64,000 nt of DNA from Hetaerina americana (GCA_022747635.1 JAKTNV010000010.1:44238027-44302026), one strand, 5' to 3'. Counted from the first letter of the stretch, positions 25,839 to 37,360 are shown. Notes: generated by a model from the letters alone, not told the origin. Numbers and translations are program-made.

Positions 25839-28800
25839 AAGGTAATCTACCGGTTAAGGTAGGTTTTTTTTTGATGGACACAACTACCAAACAAATATTT
25901 TGTGACTACTAACAAAACACAACCCTAAATTCTACTCTACACCAGGTCCCTCTTCATCTCTGAGTACTTTCTTCCTCCCTTCATCCCGTCCAACATCCCT
26001 ATCCTGTTCCTTCCCTTTCCTCTTTTGCCCAACATTCTACCCTCTATCACAGTCTTCAACATCCCACTGCCGGTCAACACCCCCTTCATCCACTTTTCCT
26101 GCCTCCATAGGATTGCTCCCAACAAACCCCTCTCTTCGCCCACCATACCAAGTACTTCCTCATTTGTTTTCTTCTCTGTCCATTTCACCTTTTCCATTCT
26201 TCTCCACACCCACATTTCAAAAGCCTCCAGTCTACGTCTATCCTCCTGCTTCAATGACCACGTTTCCGCGCCGTACATAGCTACGCTCCATATCAAAGTT
26301 TTTACGAGTCTTTTCTTAACATCCTTACTCAAAGTCCCCGTCATCAACTCCCTCCTCCTCGTGAAAGCCTCTTTGCCTAGCGCAATTCTTCTCCTTCCGT
26401 GCCTACTACTTTGACCGTGTTGGTCCAAAACACTACCGAGATACGTAAACTGTTCTACCTGCTCTAGTTTTTGCCCTCTTACTTTAATGTTAAGATTAGC
26501 CTTTTTCTTTCTAGAAAATCGCATAACCTTTGTTTTATTAATGTTGATTCTCATCCCATACCTGTCGCACTGAATTTCCAATTCACTAAGCAATGCTTGC
26601 AGCCCCTTGGCTGACTGACAAACTAAAGCTTGGTCATCAGCAAACCTAACTGATTTTACGAATCCCCCGCCCACTTTCATTCCTACCTCGAGTTCTTCCC
26701 ATGCCTCTTTGATCATTTCCTCTGCATACAGGTTGAACAGCAACGGTGATAATGGGCAACCCTGCCTTACACCCCTTCCTAACACTGCCCATCCTGACTC
26801 CCCGTTTCCCACCCGCACCTGAGCAGTCTGAGACATGTACAGGTTGCGGATTAGCCTCCTTTCCCTCCAATCTATTCCTATTTTCTGCAATATACTCATT
26901 AGTTTTTCCCAATTCACTCTATCAAACGCTTTTTCGAAATCTACGAAACAGGCAAATACCTCCTGGTTGTGTTCTATATTCCTCTCGATTAATAATCTCA
27001 TTACTGCAATGGCATCACGCGTACCTCTCCCCTTCCTAAACCCAAACTGATCATCCCCTAAGTAATCATTTGCCCTACTCTCTATCCGTTTGTTTATGAT
27101 CCTGAGAACAACTTTAGCTGCGTGGGATATCAAACTAATTGTCCTATAGTCCTCACATGACGTGGCCTTTACCTTTTTCGGAATTGGAACTAAAACTGCT
27201 CTCACAAAGTCTTCCGGCCAGATTCCCTCCTCATAAATGCTACGGATCAGCCCATATAGCCTCTTCCTCCCACATTTTCCTAAGCATTTTAAAAGTTCCA
27301 CGGGAATGTTATCTACCCCCACGGCCTTATTTAGTTTCATCTCCCTTAATGCCCTTTCTATCTCCTTGTCTAGTATGCCTGGACCTAAGCTGTCTTCCTC
27401 TACGTCATTTTCTTTTTCAATGTCTAACTTTGTTGGTCTGAGTTCTTTACTATACAGTTCTTCTATATACTCCTTCCATCTCTCTTGGATCTTTCCTGCG
27501 TCAACTATTACCTTACCCGCCTTATCTCTAACTATTAGCATAGCTCTTCCATTCTTACTTCCCGATAACGATTTAACTTTGCTGTACAGCGCACCGATTT
27601 CGCCCTTCCTCTGGAGACTTTCCATATCCTCGCACTGCGTCTTCCACCATGCGTCTTTTGCCTTATTTGTTACCCGCCTCAATTTATTGTTCAATTCTTT
27701 GTACTTCATTTTGCCTAATTCTGTATTTATATTCTTCCATTTTCGCCGCTCATCCATCTTTGTAATCATCTCATCCGTGATCCATGGTTTCCTAGTCCTT
27801 TTAGCGTTAACGGTTCCAATAGTGTCTTTGGCGGCTTTAGACAACCCTTTTTTGATCATTTCCCATTTTTCTTCGATAGTAATAAGCCCTTTACCATCCT
27901 CCATTATTTTCTCTACCGCCTGTTTGTATTCCTTCCTTTTCAACCCATTTAATGCTTCTACATTCCATTTTCTAACTCGCCGCCCCTGCCTTATCTTTTT
28001 GAAACGTACGCTACATTTCATAACAACTAAATTGTGGTCTGAGTCCGCATCCGCTCCCGGAAAGCTGTGGGAATTTATCACACTGTTCCTAAACCTGTGT
28101 CTAACCAGGATATAATCTAGCTGATATCTTCCTGAGTCACCTGGCATTTTCCATGTATACCTGCGTCTTTTGTGGTGTCTAAACCAAGTGTTGGTGATGA
28201 CTAACCCCTGTCTCCTGCAGAACTCAACTGCTTTCTCCCCGCGGTCATTCCTCGTGCCTAAACCGTAGTCGCCCACCTCATCACCATCTCTTCCTTCGCC
28301 TACCGTCGCATTCGTGTCCCCCATCACTATCAAATGTTTCCCTGCTGGAACACACGCGATCATGTCCTCTAACTGATCGTATATCTTATCGACCTCTTCT
28401 TCCTTATGGTTGCTCGGTGGCATGTATACCTGAATAATAACTAAGTTCGTCGGTTCTGCTTTTATCTCCACTAGTAGTATTCTATCCGTTACCTGCTCTA
28501 TGTTGACTACGCTTCTTCCTACCTCTTCATTTAATACTATGGCAACCCCTCGTTGGCTCTCGTCCCCACCGCTGTATATTATTCTATACTTATCACTCCA
28601 GTAATCCCCGCTATCTTTCCATCTCACCTCGCATAGACCTAAAATATCTATATTTCCCCTTTCCATCTCTCGCTTAACATTCTCCAATTTCCCTGTCCTC
28701 ATCATTGTCCTAACATTCCACGTTCCTATTCTAACTAATTTCGTCTTCTTCTCCTGCGTCTTCTGTCCTGCTGCTGCTGGTTTTCCCTTGCAAGGGTTTC

Positions 28801-29194
28801 GTGGGATGACGACCGCGGAAGCCTTGCCTCCCCCGCTGCCGGGCACGACACACGGCCGATTGGGCCGAGCCCCGTGGTTGCCAGGACTCAAAATATCTCT
28901 ATTGTCCATCATATTTTTCTAGGGAATGATAATTGAGGTGGTTTCCCGTTGCCTTCCTCAATAGTGTTTTTAACGTGACACCATCACTTACTGGCCGCCC
29001 CACTGGGGTCAGACGCCATTGCAGCCGCCTCACTGAGGAACAGACGCTGCGTGGACTACCTTTCGTCTGGCTCCTAACCTTCGACCTATCTGGCATGGGT
29101 GACCCTACCAGGAGCAATAATTATTACTCCCGCCAGTACTAGGGGTCATCGGAACGCACAAGCCCTTCCACCACGTCAAGGTTGTAGTCCGGGG

Positions 29195-29198
<4 letters not shown>
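25839..29198 (-). mobile_element. Apparently full-length RTE-clade LINE
   Basis: About 3.36 kb, the size usual for RTE retrotransposons, on the minus strand. It comprises a 5' leader (28913-29198, with a short overlapping frame at 28899-29117), one long endonuclease/reverse transcriptase ORF, and about 100 bp of 3' untranslated sequence ending beside the T-run and (TA)n tract at 25838. The 3' end is shared with the fragment at 47405-47520, which supports this boundary. A (TA)n tract also abuts the 5' end at 29199. I cannot define target-site duplications because both flanks are simple sequence. Confidence 0.85.
25937..28912 (-). CDS. RTE-clade LINE polyprotein: AP endonuclease plus reverse transcriptase
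   Basis: Uninterrupted 991-codon ORF. Endonuclease/exonuclease/phosphatase-type domain: TWNVRT at residues 64-69, catalytic Glu95 in CEVRW, GDTNA at 198-202 and SDH at 291-293. Reverse transcriptase: motif A FVDFEKAFD at 656-664, RQGCPLSP at 716-723 and the catalytic FADD box at 757-760. The C-terminus has the Cys-poor, Lys/Arg/Trp-rich tail typical of RTE elements, with no RNase H. All the catalytic positions I can check are intact, so the element may be competent or recently so. The product would nick chromosomal DNA and prime reverse transcription at the target, and such proteins often mobilise SINEs in trans. Host genome annotations often label these ORFs as a craniofacial development protein 2-like gene, but it is a transposon. 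The first Met is a plausible start; no better one is seen. Confidence 0.93.
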   Translation of the reverse strand: MMDNRDILSPGNHGARPNRPCVVPGSGGGKASAVVIPRNPCKGKPAAAGQKTQEKKTKLVRIGTWNVRTMMRTGKLENVKREMERGNIDILGLCEVRWKDSGDYWSDKYRIIYSGGDESQRGVAIVLNEEVGRSVVNIEQVTDRILLVEIKAEPTNLVIIQVYMPPSNHKEEEVDKIYDQLEDMIACVPAGKHLIVMGDTNATVGEGRDGDEVGDYGLGTRNDRGEKAVEFCRRQGLVITNTWFRHHKRRRYTWKMPGDSGRYQLDYILVRHRFRNSVINSHSFPGADADSDHNLVVMKCSVRFKKIRQGRRVRKWNVEALNGLKRKEYKQAVEKIMEDGKGLITIEEKWEMIKKGLSKAAKDTIGTVNAKRTRKPWITDEMITKMDERRKWKNINTELGKMKYKELNNKLRRVTNKAKDAWWKTQCEDMESLQRKGEIGALYSKVKSLSGSKNGRAMLIVRDKAGKVIVDAGKIQERWKEYIEELYSKELRPTKLDIEKENDVEEDSLGPGILDKEIERALREMKLNKAVGVDNIPVELLKCLGKCGRKRLYGLIRSIYEEGIWPEDFVRAVLVPIPKKVKATSCEDYRTISLISHAAKVVLRIINKRIESRANDYLGDDQFGFRKGRGTRDAIAVMRLLIERNIEHNQEVFACFVDFEKAFDRVNWEKLMSILQKIGIDWRERRLIRNLYMSQTAQVRVGNGESGWAVLGRGVRQGCPLSPLLFNLYAEEMIKEAWEELEVGMKVGGGFVKSVRFADDQALVCQSAKGLQALLSELEIQCDRYGMRININKTKVMRFSRKKKANLNIKVRGQKLEQVEQFTYLGSVLDQHGQSSRHGRRRIALGKEAFTRRRELMTGTLSKDVKKRLVKTLIWSVAMYGAETWSLKQEDRRRLEAFEMWVWRRMEKVKWTEKKTNEEVLGMVGEERGLLGAILWRQEKWMKGVLTGSGMLKTVIEGRMLGKRGKGRNRIGMLDGMKGGRKYSEMKRDLV

Positions 29199-29270
<72 letters not shown>
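29199..29270. repeat. (TA)n microsatellite
   Basis: About 60 bp of pure TA, then GTATATATACATG. It sits between the 5' end of the RTE element and the head of the next SINE. Confidence 0.95.
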
Positions 29271-29280
29271 GTACACACGT

Positions 29281-29565
29281 GGGTGGCGGTAGTCCAGTGG
29301 GTAGAGCGTTGGACTGCTGACCAGAGGGACCCGGGTTCGATTCCCGGGTATTCTGGGCACCTGCAGCACCATCCAAGGTATGTGATTTTTCGGGTACCAG
29401 GTCTTACTGGGAAACCATAACCGGCACAGGGAAAGGAGCTGATCCCCCTACCCTGATTCGTGAATATTTACTCGCCGTATAGGGCTTAGTACTGGGTGAT
29501 CTCTACCATCACCAACTAAACCGACCTTCGGGTTGATTACTGTGTTGTGTTTATGGTTTTTTTAT
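29281..29565 (+). mobile_element. tRNA-derived SINE, family A (best copy)
   Basis: The head has A box-like GCGGTAGTCCAGTGGGTAGAG (29287-29307) and a good B box GGGTTCGATTCCC (29333-29345), the internal promoter of tRNA-type SINEs. The body of about 200 bp contains TTTTTCGGGTACCAGGTCTT, GGGAAACCATAACCGGCAC, CTTAGTACTGGGTGATCTCT and AACTAAACCGACCTTCGGG, and ends before a (CA)n tract at 29568-29591. The anticodon stem does not pair properly and a body follows, so this is not a functional tRNA gene. Related copies are at 1788, 5745, 6108, 46446, 63184 and 63815. Confidence 0.88.
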
Positions 29566-29599
29566 ATGTACACACACACACACACACACACAGATGTGA

Positions 29600-32535
29600 G
29601 CCAAAAACATGAACGAAAGACATAAACGCAAAACATAAACGTAACACCCACAAAGCTTTTTTGAATTTTGGCTAGATGACACAGACATGCCTGCTAAATC
29701 CCAATGCATGCTTCTTCCTATGTTTTTTGTCGAAAAAGGGTGATGGAGGGCGGGAAGAAAGGTGATATGTAGCAATCCGTAACAATTTTGCATACGAACG
29801 GAGGCGTGTTTAGGATTACGGTAGAGTGGCAAATATTTCTGAGAATGCATATTTAGGGAGATAAATACTTTCCGGAGTGGCAGATTTTGATTTTTCTAAG
29901 CATTAAGTATAGTTTTTAAGTATAATTTATCTCTTGGTAATAAGTACAATATTAGAGTATCGCAGAACTTTATCATAAAACTTGCTAGTAACTAAGAAAA
30001 TCTTTTTTCTTCAATAATGAAAGATTTAAATATTTATATGATCATTGAATAATTTACCATAAAATCAACAAAATGTCACCCTTAGCTAGATATGAGAGCT
30101 TTTCTAGACAAAATATGCAATTCTCCTGAGTTAATTTGATAGAAAATGATTTTCTCATCGCAGATATATTATTTCTTAGAATAGTTTTTGAGCAATTTTC
30201 CCAACCATTGATACCATTTTGGTTGGAATATGAACAGAGATAACCAAAAAGTTTTAATCTAATTTAAAATTCCATTCCGCCTAATTTGGGCTAAGACACT
30301 CCAGTGTACGTTTTCGTAAAATCAAACCTGTCCGTATTTATTGTTTAAATTAATTAATTCACAAATAATTAATCAATTTTACGGTTTTTGTAGAACTTCA
30401 TGAAAATGATAATTTTAAAACCTTTTTACTAAACAAATGTGCATCATGTTAAATGTTTTTATCATGCTTGTATGTTAAAATATTAGGTATACATTCAACA
30501 ATTTATTCCATGATTTGGGGGGTTTTCACACATCTTAATTTTATCAATATCATATGGCGAAATTTTACAAAACGAATATCTTTTCAAAAATGAATTGTTT
30601 CTATAAACATTTGCTTTACGCGTTATTTATTTTTAAAAAATGTATGCAATCAAAATTAAATGGCATGTATTTTAAATGTAAATTTTTCAGATATTTTTTC
30701 TCAAATACATACTGGGTAAATAATCCCATTCCCGGTTCAATGGTCAAAATGGTTCTTAATTTGTTTTATTTATTATTGCTGTCACCATGGTGCTGAAAAT
30801 GCACTATTGCATAAAATTACCCTACATAATAGTACCATGGGTGATATGTTTTGTTTTATAACTGGAGAAATATCAGAAAAGAACATTTGAAAAAATCCTT
30901 TGTGTTTTTTTGTATATTCTCCTAAGAAAATATTAATTGATAGCATTATATCAAGGATTGTGGATCAAGGATTGTATATGAGGATGTGGAAATACGATCG
31001 TATATTGTGGATTATAATATACTATTTCAAACTTAATTATATTCTAATTCATTGCACGACACATGGTGAACTAATATGTGAAAACTAGCAAATTCCTTAA
31101 AAAAATCAATCACTGCGGACTCGCCGTTGTAGCCAAATCGGAACTATCACCGTTAGTAAAGCGCATACGCTGCCTCATGACGGGTCTATTGTCAGGAAAG
31201 GCGCCTTGATCTCTATAAAGTCTCGCGCTCTCTTATGCACTTACAAGCATTAATCGTGGGTCACCATGCGGTGTCAGAGCGCAGCCGGTGGAAACATGCT
31301 TTTCGGATTCGGTCTCATCACTCCTGGGTACCGAGTGTTCGTGTGACAACTCCGATGATTATGTGAGTCCATTCTGGCAAGCGGAGGATAGGGAAATGTA
31401 TTGATTTCAGGAGAATGGTGGCACCAAATATGTGTTATTTTAAGACTTACCTGAAATAAAATCGCACCTAATTTCATCTTCTTTAAAACTTAAATGGATA
31501 ACTTCACTGTAACTGGGTACCATAAATACAAATCCGAAATAAAATTAACCAGAAATGTCTTACAAACGAATTTATTAAAACTAAACCAACGCCTATTAGT
31601 TGTAATCTTTTGGTCGGATAACAAAAATCATTTAGAAAACCACAGTGAAAAAAGTAAACCAAATACCAATGAATTTTTATAATATTCTTAAATATTTTAT
31701 AACCTTTAAGATTACAAAATATAAGCAGCAATATTGTCAGCCATCATTAAAATTTAGTTCAAAAGCCGAAATCACTGAAGCTTGGTGATGACGGTTAAAT
31801 TTTATTAAATTATATTGATATTGCTTATATTGATGATATTAAACTTTTATTCTTCCATTTTTGCCAACTATCTTGTCGGACGTCCAACAGTAATGGACTA
31901 CGTCACAGTTTCAAAATTAAATTGGTATCACCCTCTTATCTTGTCTGGAATGTTTTAACTGAATATAAACAAAGAATTTTGCAATTCTCTGAATGAAAAT
32001 TCGTGCACTAAATGGAGACGCCTAGTAAAAAAACGCAGCAGCTTTTACGTTTCCTAGCTCGTTAGCATCGACGGGAATGAGACACAATATCGCCCTTTAA
32101 CATCTCATTGGCAACTCCGGCGGATTTCCCCGACATGCAATTGCTATATAAGTGCCCCTTAAGTTACTACCACTCCCTTGAGCACAAATCTGAGCAATGG
32201 AAATAATTACTTACAGGATTTAAGCAGATTCATCCCTATGTGAGAATACCGTGCTAATTGCATGGTTTTCAAATAATTGTTTGGTGCAAAAATATTTGAT
32301 AAACCAAAAGAGTATGCAATAAAAGTATAAAGTTATATATGAGACGACCAATCTAAAGTTTTTGTTTGAAATTAAACAACAACTTTGCATAAAAGTGTGA
32401 ACAACACAAAATTTAAAATTAGTCAAAATCTAGGTAACATCATTGATACGAAAATCGTAAATATAAATCCACCTAAGCCCCTATACTCCAGATAAATAAT
32501 CCACAAACTTAAGTGTATTAATCACGTCTATAAAC
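29600..32535. other. AT-rich non-coding stretch
   Basis: About 2.9 kb with no recognised coding sequence or repeat. A GC-moderate patch at about 31100-31400 has no domain-bearing frame. Confidence 0.4.
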
Positions 32536-32539
32536 TTTA

Positions 32540-32860
32540 ATAATCAGTGAGCTCGTTATCAAGGGAAGCGTACGACGGCTAACATCATTTGCGTCATTAG
32601 GGATACGTAGGTAATTTAGATGTTCAGAGAATGAGGGAAGGACGGAGAAAAACCCGGTGTCAGCTCTGGCCTACTCTTCACGAAAGGCGCCGTGGGATCC
32701 ACAATTTAAAGTGTGTTACAACGGAAGGTGCACTTGCTTAAAGTGTTCTCCGCATAGGGATCGGAACACCACTGAAAAATTCTTCCTCCTTCGGGGTTGG
32801 GCACCAGTACATTAAAACCCTCATCATCCCGGTACCCGAAAACTTTGCTTAGCAAATAAT
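32540..32860 (-). mobile_element. SINE, family B, minus orientation
   Basis: On the minus strand it reads GGATCCCACGGCGCCTTTCG, then GAGCTGACACCGGGTTTTTC and TCCGTCCTTCCCTC. This is parallel to the family B copy at 53600-53910 (CACCTTGGCGCCTTACGC, GTCGACGCCGGGTTTCTCTC, CCTCCCTCCTTTCCC). The tRNA-like head is diverged or replaced: the 5' end reads TTTTCGGGTACCGGG, a motif also found in family A, so this copy may be mosaic. Confidence 0.6.
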
Positions 32861-32864
32861 ATAC

Positions 32865-33588
32865 TTACACTAGTATATAGTTATAACTAGGGCCCTTTAT
32901 CCTGTGTTTACGCAAAAAATGGAAAAAAGAAATGAGGGATCAAGGACATCTTTAGTGATATATTTGAACCCTTTACCTGAATAAGAGAACAATTTTGAGG
33001 TTTTAAGGAGGTTTGAAGGATTAAGTTTGTTTAAGGTTCGAAAATTAATGTGTCGCATGCTTTAATGATTATTATTGACTGCACACTCTGCAAAAATTAT
33101 GCAGAACAATGTGTTTAAATAATCTATATTTTGACACAAACAAAAAAACTGGAAAGGCCAAATCCAGGGATTCCAGATTTCAGCACCTACCTCTCCGTTT
33201 AAAAATAAAAAAATAGATGTGTTAAGAATAATTTGACCAACTAAATTGTCAAAGTATCGACTATGCAGCTTATTTTGATGTTTGACGAAGGTGAATAGTT
33301 TTACTGAAACATAATTTAGAAGAAATCAATCTGTGATATCGAAGGACTCTTCGTAACTCGCCCAGAAAGCTAGCTCAATGTCATGGTAAAACACTGAAAC
33401 ATTGAGATTACTTCTAAAAAGTCGTTACGAGTACAATTACCCTGTATTTAAAATTTCACTACAAATACATGCAATGATTTTCTTTTAAAGCAAATCCGTT
33501 CCATTCCATCGGTGTTAAAAGAGTTAAACGAAAAAGAAAATTCGTGGTGGCAATATAAATGTATGTTAATCCTGATGTAAACTCGAAA
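32865..33588. other. AT-rich non-coding stretch
   Basis: No feature recognised. Confidence 0.4.
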
Positions 33589-33590
33589 TA

Positions 33591-34280
33591 CGAGACTGTC
33601 CAGAAAGTAGCTTAAATTTTGAAATGAGATATGAACCTACTGACGAGACAAAGTTTTATTATATGTATACCTTTGAAATGCACTTTCTTTAAATATTTTT
33701 CTATCAAGTCACCATATAAATTGAGGCATTTATCATAACGATTTATAAGCTTTTCATTTCCGTCTCTGGTGAAAACTGCAGCATTACATTTTAACCTCTT
33801 GTTGACTCCATTAAATTGGAGTGAATGAAGCAATAGCTCCGTAATCGTAAATTGGTAATTTTCACGAACTTTTTCATTGATTTTCACCGTCAGGTCATCT
33901 GTCACAAGGCTTGGACGACCACTGCGGTCTTCGTCGTGAATATTGGTGCGTTCATTTTTAAACTATATGCACCGCTGCCTCACTCCGCCTTCACTCATTA
34001 TTCCGTCTCCGTACATTTCACAAAGTTGCCTCTGAACTTCAATTGACTAGTGGTTTTTTGCCATAAAAAGACCTAATCACAGATCGCGCTTCACAACTCA
34101 CGGGATTTTCTCTTGCATCGCAGATTTTAACAGTTCTCATTGAGAAAAGTACAAAAACCACAGTCTGCATATTACCACGGCAGGTTGTGTACTGAGTGTA
34201 GGGATGTTTAGACAGCAAGATGGCCCACCGCTACAGTTGGCCCGAAGGGAAACGGAAGTTACTTTCTGGTACCTTCCTCG
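33591..34280 (-). mobile_element. Decayed, internally deleted mariner-like element
   Basis: 690 bp bounded by degenerate inverted termini (CGAGACTGTCCAGAAAGTAG at the left; the right end reads CGAGGAAGGTACCAGAAAGT on the minus strand) and flanked by TA on both sides (33589-33590, 34281-34282), the target duplication of mariner elements. The inside is a broken transposase gene on the minus strand. Confidence 0.8.
33612..33905 (-). pseudogene. Mariner transposase remnant
   Basis: The open part begins at TDDLTVKINEKVRENYQFTI. The preceding codons, also in frame, give NIHDEDRSGRPSLV, the linker after the first helix-turn-helix of Mos1-type transposases. The end has INRYDKCLNLYGDLIEK, the conserved mariner C-terminus. 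The catalytic core between these parts is absent and the N-terminus upstream of about 34000 carries stops. It is an inactive relic, clearly older than the copies at 36608 and 57292 and of another family. Confidence 0.8.
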
Positions 34281-34282
34281 TA

Positions 34283-34635
34283 TAACACTTCTCCTACGGG
34301 AAAAATAAATAACAGTATAATATTTCCCAATTACACATTGATTTTGCTTTAATGTTTCATTTAAAGTGCATCAGTCACATAAACGGAAAATTTTTAAAAT
34401 TTTAAATTTTCCCCTTCTCAGAAAACAAACTCGCTAAACGCTGAGGAAACACGAGAGCCTCTTTTTTGTGATCATCATGGTCGCGAAAAGGCAAAAAATT
34501 AAATAGAAAAATGTATGCGTGCTGCCCGGAACGAAGATATATTTTTCTCCATTCAAAATTCCAATTTGGCTTTTTATCACCGGAGCGACAATTACGACAC
34601 CTATGCGGAAACCTCGCAATTAACCATTCTCGGAA
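34283..34635. other. AT-rich non-coding stretch
   Basis: No feature recognised. Confidence 0.4.
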
Positions 34636-34639
34636 AGCT

Positions 34640-35250
34640 AACCGCGCTCACGGATACCCACTCTGGGGTGTGCGGCGGAGTAAAGAAACATCGCAATGCG
34701 GTGTGGCGGGTTGGAAACAAGACTTGTGTGTGAGGGAGAAGCTGGAGATCAAAGGACGACACGCGAGGTCCACATAATTGCTGCCGTGAGGAACGGAAAT
34801 AAAATCGCAAGCGACCGTTGAAAGCAGTGTCCATAACAACGGCGGAAACTTTTCGGTCGATCGAAGCGAAAGTCAACGAAAGCGCTCGCTGCACTCTCGG
34901 AGCGATAGGGGACCCTTCGCGAGGGGAAGAGGGGAGAGAGGAAGATGGGTGGGTGAACAGGGGAAGATGGGGGAGGTAACGACGATAGGTGAGAGCAGAC
35001 CATTGGGAAGGACGAGGGGAGCTTGTCGTCGCTGTTGATGCCCCACTTGATGAGAGTTTCCTGAGGCCTCGAACAGTATACACATAGACGGAAGAGGTGG
35101 GATGAAGGAAAAGGAAAGGGAGCGAAATACCTAAGAGAATAGGCTGAATGGGGAAACTACGTAGATAATGTCGGAGGTAGTGACGTAAAGAAGGGCGAAG
35201 AATAAAGGATCTACTACGGGAAAATTGTAAAGGGGTGGTAAACGGGAGCA
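34640..35250. other. GC/purine-rich island with the longest non-transposon open frame
   Basis: About 600 bp, purine-biased on the + strand (GAGGGGAAGAGGGGAGAGAGG at about 34920). The minus strand is open for 216 codons (34601-35251), giving a Ser/Pro/Leu/Arg-rich product without a domain, signal peptide or repeats that I can name. Several shorter frames overlap it on both strands, which points to composition rather than selection. I do not call it a gene, but it is the best candidate among such frames. Confidence 0.4.
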
Positions 35251-35254
35251 CAAC

Positions 35255-36605
35255 TTAAATTATTTCGGAGTTATGATCTATGGATCACATAAATCCCAAA
35301 CATTTAGTCACAAAGTTAAAAAATGACGAATACAAGGTTTTAAGATACACAATAAGGACTTGTGATCCTTAGATGCTAGAATCAATTTTAGTGAAAGAAA
35401 AAAACCTTCAAAACACGCTAATGTCCTTTCTAAAAATGTTCTAAGAGTATATTTAACAGTGTAGCAGATAGCTATTAAATTAAAATTGATGGCAAATTGT
35501 ATCCTTTGAGCATGAAATTCCAGCTTTTATTCCAGAATAGGTCTTTTAATTCAATAAAATGAGAGTGTTGAATATTTTATGAATATATTTGAAATAAAAT
35601 AATTTTATATACAATAATTAGGCGGAATAATTTAAGTTTTGTTATGCTAGGTTAGCTGTCTTTTTATTAAGCCTGCTGCACCTATTCGCCGATGAGTTGA
35701 TTAACGCAAATTGTCAGAACTTTATAGCCTCAAGTCTCCGCCAGCTTAGGAACAAGTGAAAAAATATTATATATAATTCTTCACAGAAAGAATTTGTGGT
35801 AAATATAACGACGGCTTAAGTAAAGGCTAACAGAAAACACAGAGAGGATTGTTTTATGAATTTGGGAAGGACATGAGGTAGATAGAAGTGAAATGTCATC
35901 CGAATAAAGTGACATTACATTGGGTTTCTCTCGGGTTATAATCTAAAAATAATTAGATCACGATCAAATCACAATTTTCCCGGCCGATCCAAAGTTATCC
36001 CCAAATTTTCAAATCTCTGTGAGCACCACCAGATTTAGCCGACTAGTAAGAAAAAGTGGAATAATCACTAGGATAAAAGAACGGAAATAAATTTTTCCAT
36101 TATTAAGGGATTTGTCTGTAAGGTGAATCAGCTGCTGTTAAACCTTAACGTATTTTTTTTAAATCATTACAGTAGACGTCACCTGTTTTAAGAAATTGCA
36201 GAAGAGAATAAAGAGTACCTACTGAAGAAAGTCCGCGAAAGAAATACATCTATTTCTTTACACACGTGTCATTCTAGAAAAATATTAATGAAATTACTAT
36301 ATGGTAGGAATAATAACTTTGGTAATATCTTAAAAAACTACTGTTTTATGTTATTCTTTAAATAAATCGTTATTACGAGAAGGTAAGGTCTAGATATATT
36401 TTATCTATAGTATAAAGCTACATGAACATTTAAATTAGCAGCGTGTTATTCATGAAAACATTATTTAAAGGTTAGAATGCGCCGCTTAAGTGCAGCTAAG
36501 GATGGATATAATTTAATTGCAAGAAAGAATTTAAGAAATGAGAATAGTAAATATTGGAGAGGGAGCATTTAGATAAAGGAAAGGGAAAATGGATATTGTG
36601 CGATA
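35255..36605. other. AT-rich non-coding stretch
   Basis: No feature recognised. Confidence 0.4.
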
Positions 36606-36607
36606 TA

Positions 36608-37360
36608 CGAGGGTCATCCGGAAAGTAGTACCCGTTCGTGAAATAAAGACACAAAAGTAAATATTAACAAACATAAAAAATTTTATTTGAAAGAGGATAC
36701 TTTAAACTACTTCTCAACATAATCTCCAAGCAAATTAAGGCATTTGTCATAACGTGTGACAAGTTTCTGTATTCCTGCTGCATAGTCCTTCGCCGCCAGC
36801 TCATTGAGATACGCGAGGGACCCATCTTGCACAAATTTTTGCATAATGCAGATGGTGTTTAACAATTTCATGAACAATTGTTCGAGAAACATTGGGAAAA
36901 TGCTCACAGATGTCATCAATTGTGACGCGCCGATCGTTCCTCACGAATTCGTCAACTGAGCTCACCAGTTGGTCTGTAATGACAGACGGTCTCCCCGAAC
37001 GCTCATCGTCGTGTGTGTTCCCCCTCCCCATGTTGAAGTTGCGACACCACCGCCGAACAGACGACTCGTCCATTACATTGTCTCCATACACCTCCTTTAA
37101 TTGGCGATGAATATCACATGGGCGAACGTTTCTTGCATTGAGGAATTTAATCACTGCCCTCACTTCACAACTGGCGGCGTTCTCAATTTTTTTAAACATT
37201 GTAAACAATCACAGAAACAACACAGGCAATGCTAGCGTCACGCAACTTGGCTCAGAGAAGGCAGACAAGCCACTGAAGCTATCTGACCTCGTCCAGCGGC
37301 TACTCGCGTCGTCAGCACTTCATGCGGCACGAACGGGTACTACTTTCCGGATGACCCTCG
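36608..37360 (-). mobile_element. Young internally deleted mariner, copy 1
   Basis: 753 bp flanked by TA on both sides (36606-36607, 37361-37362). The terminal inverted repeats (36608-36640 and 37328-37360) are 33 bp and identical, beginning CGAGGGTCATCCGGAAAGTA. The inside is almost identical to copy 2 at 57292-58040: I see a 4-bp length difference plus about one substitution in the non-coding ends, and the same predicted proteins. The transposase gene lies on the minus strand. Confidence 0.93.
36801..37208 (-). pseudogene. Mariner transposase N-terminal DNA-binding region, copy 1
   Basis: 135 codons with the paired helix-turn-helix region of Mos1-type transposases: FKKIENAASCEVRAVIKFLN, YGDNVMDESSVRRWCRNF and the DDERSGRPS linker at about residues 67-75, then the second helix-turn-helix (RRVTIDDICEHFPNVSRTIV). 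It ends a few codons after KICARWVPR with a stop. The C-terminus (AAGIQKLVTRYDKCLNLLGD) continues in another frame to 36707. All three catalytic Asp residues are lost with the deleted core. If expressed, the product could bind the element ends but not cut DNA. Confidence 0.88.

Noticed and set aside
26025..28115. Several plus-strand open frames of 70-290 codons
   Set aside because: They are antisense shadows of the RTE polyprotein on the minus strand.
29287..29360. A functional tRNA gene
   Set aside because: A and B boxes are good, but the anticodon stem does not pair, no acceptor stem closes, and the SINE body follows directly. Similar heads recur elsewhere in the window.
34601..35251. 216-codon minus-strand open frame, the longest outside transposons
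   Set aside because: Same compositional explanation. Three other frames are also open across it and no domain, signal or homologous pattern is recognisable.
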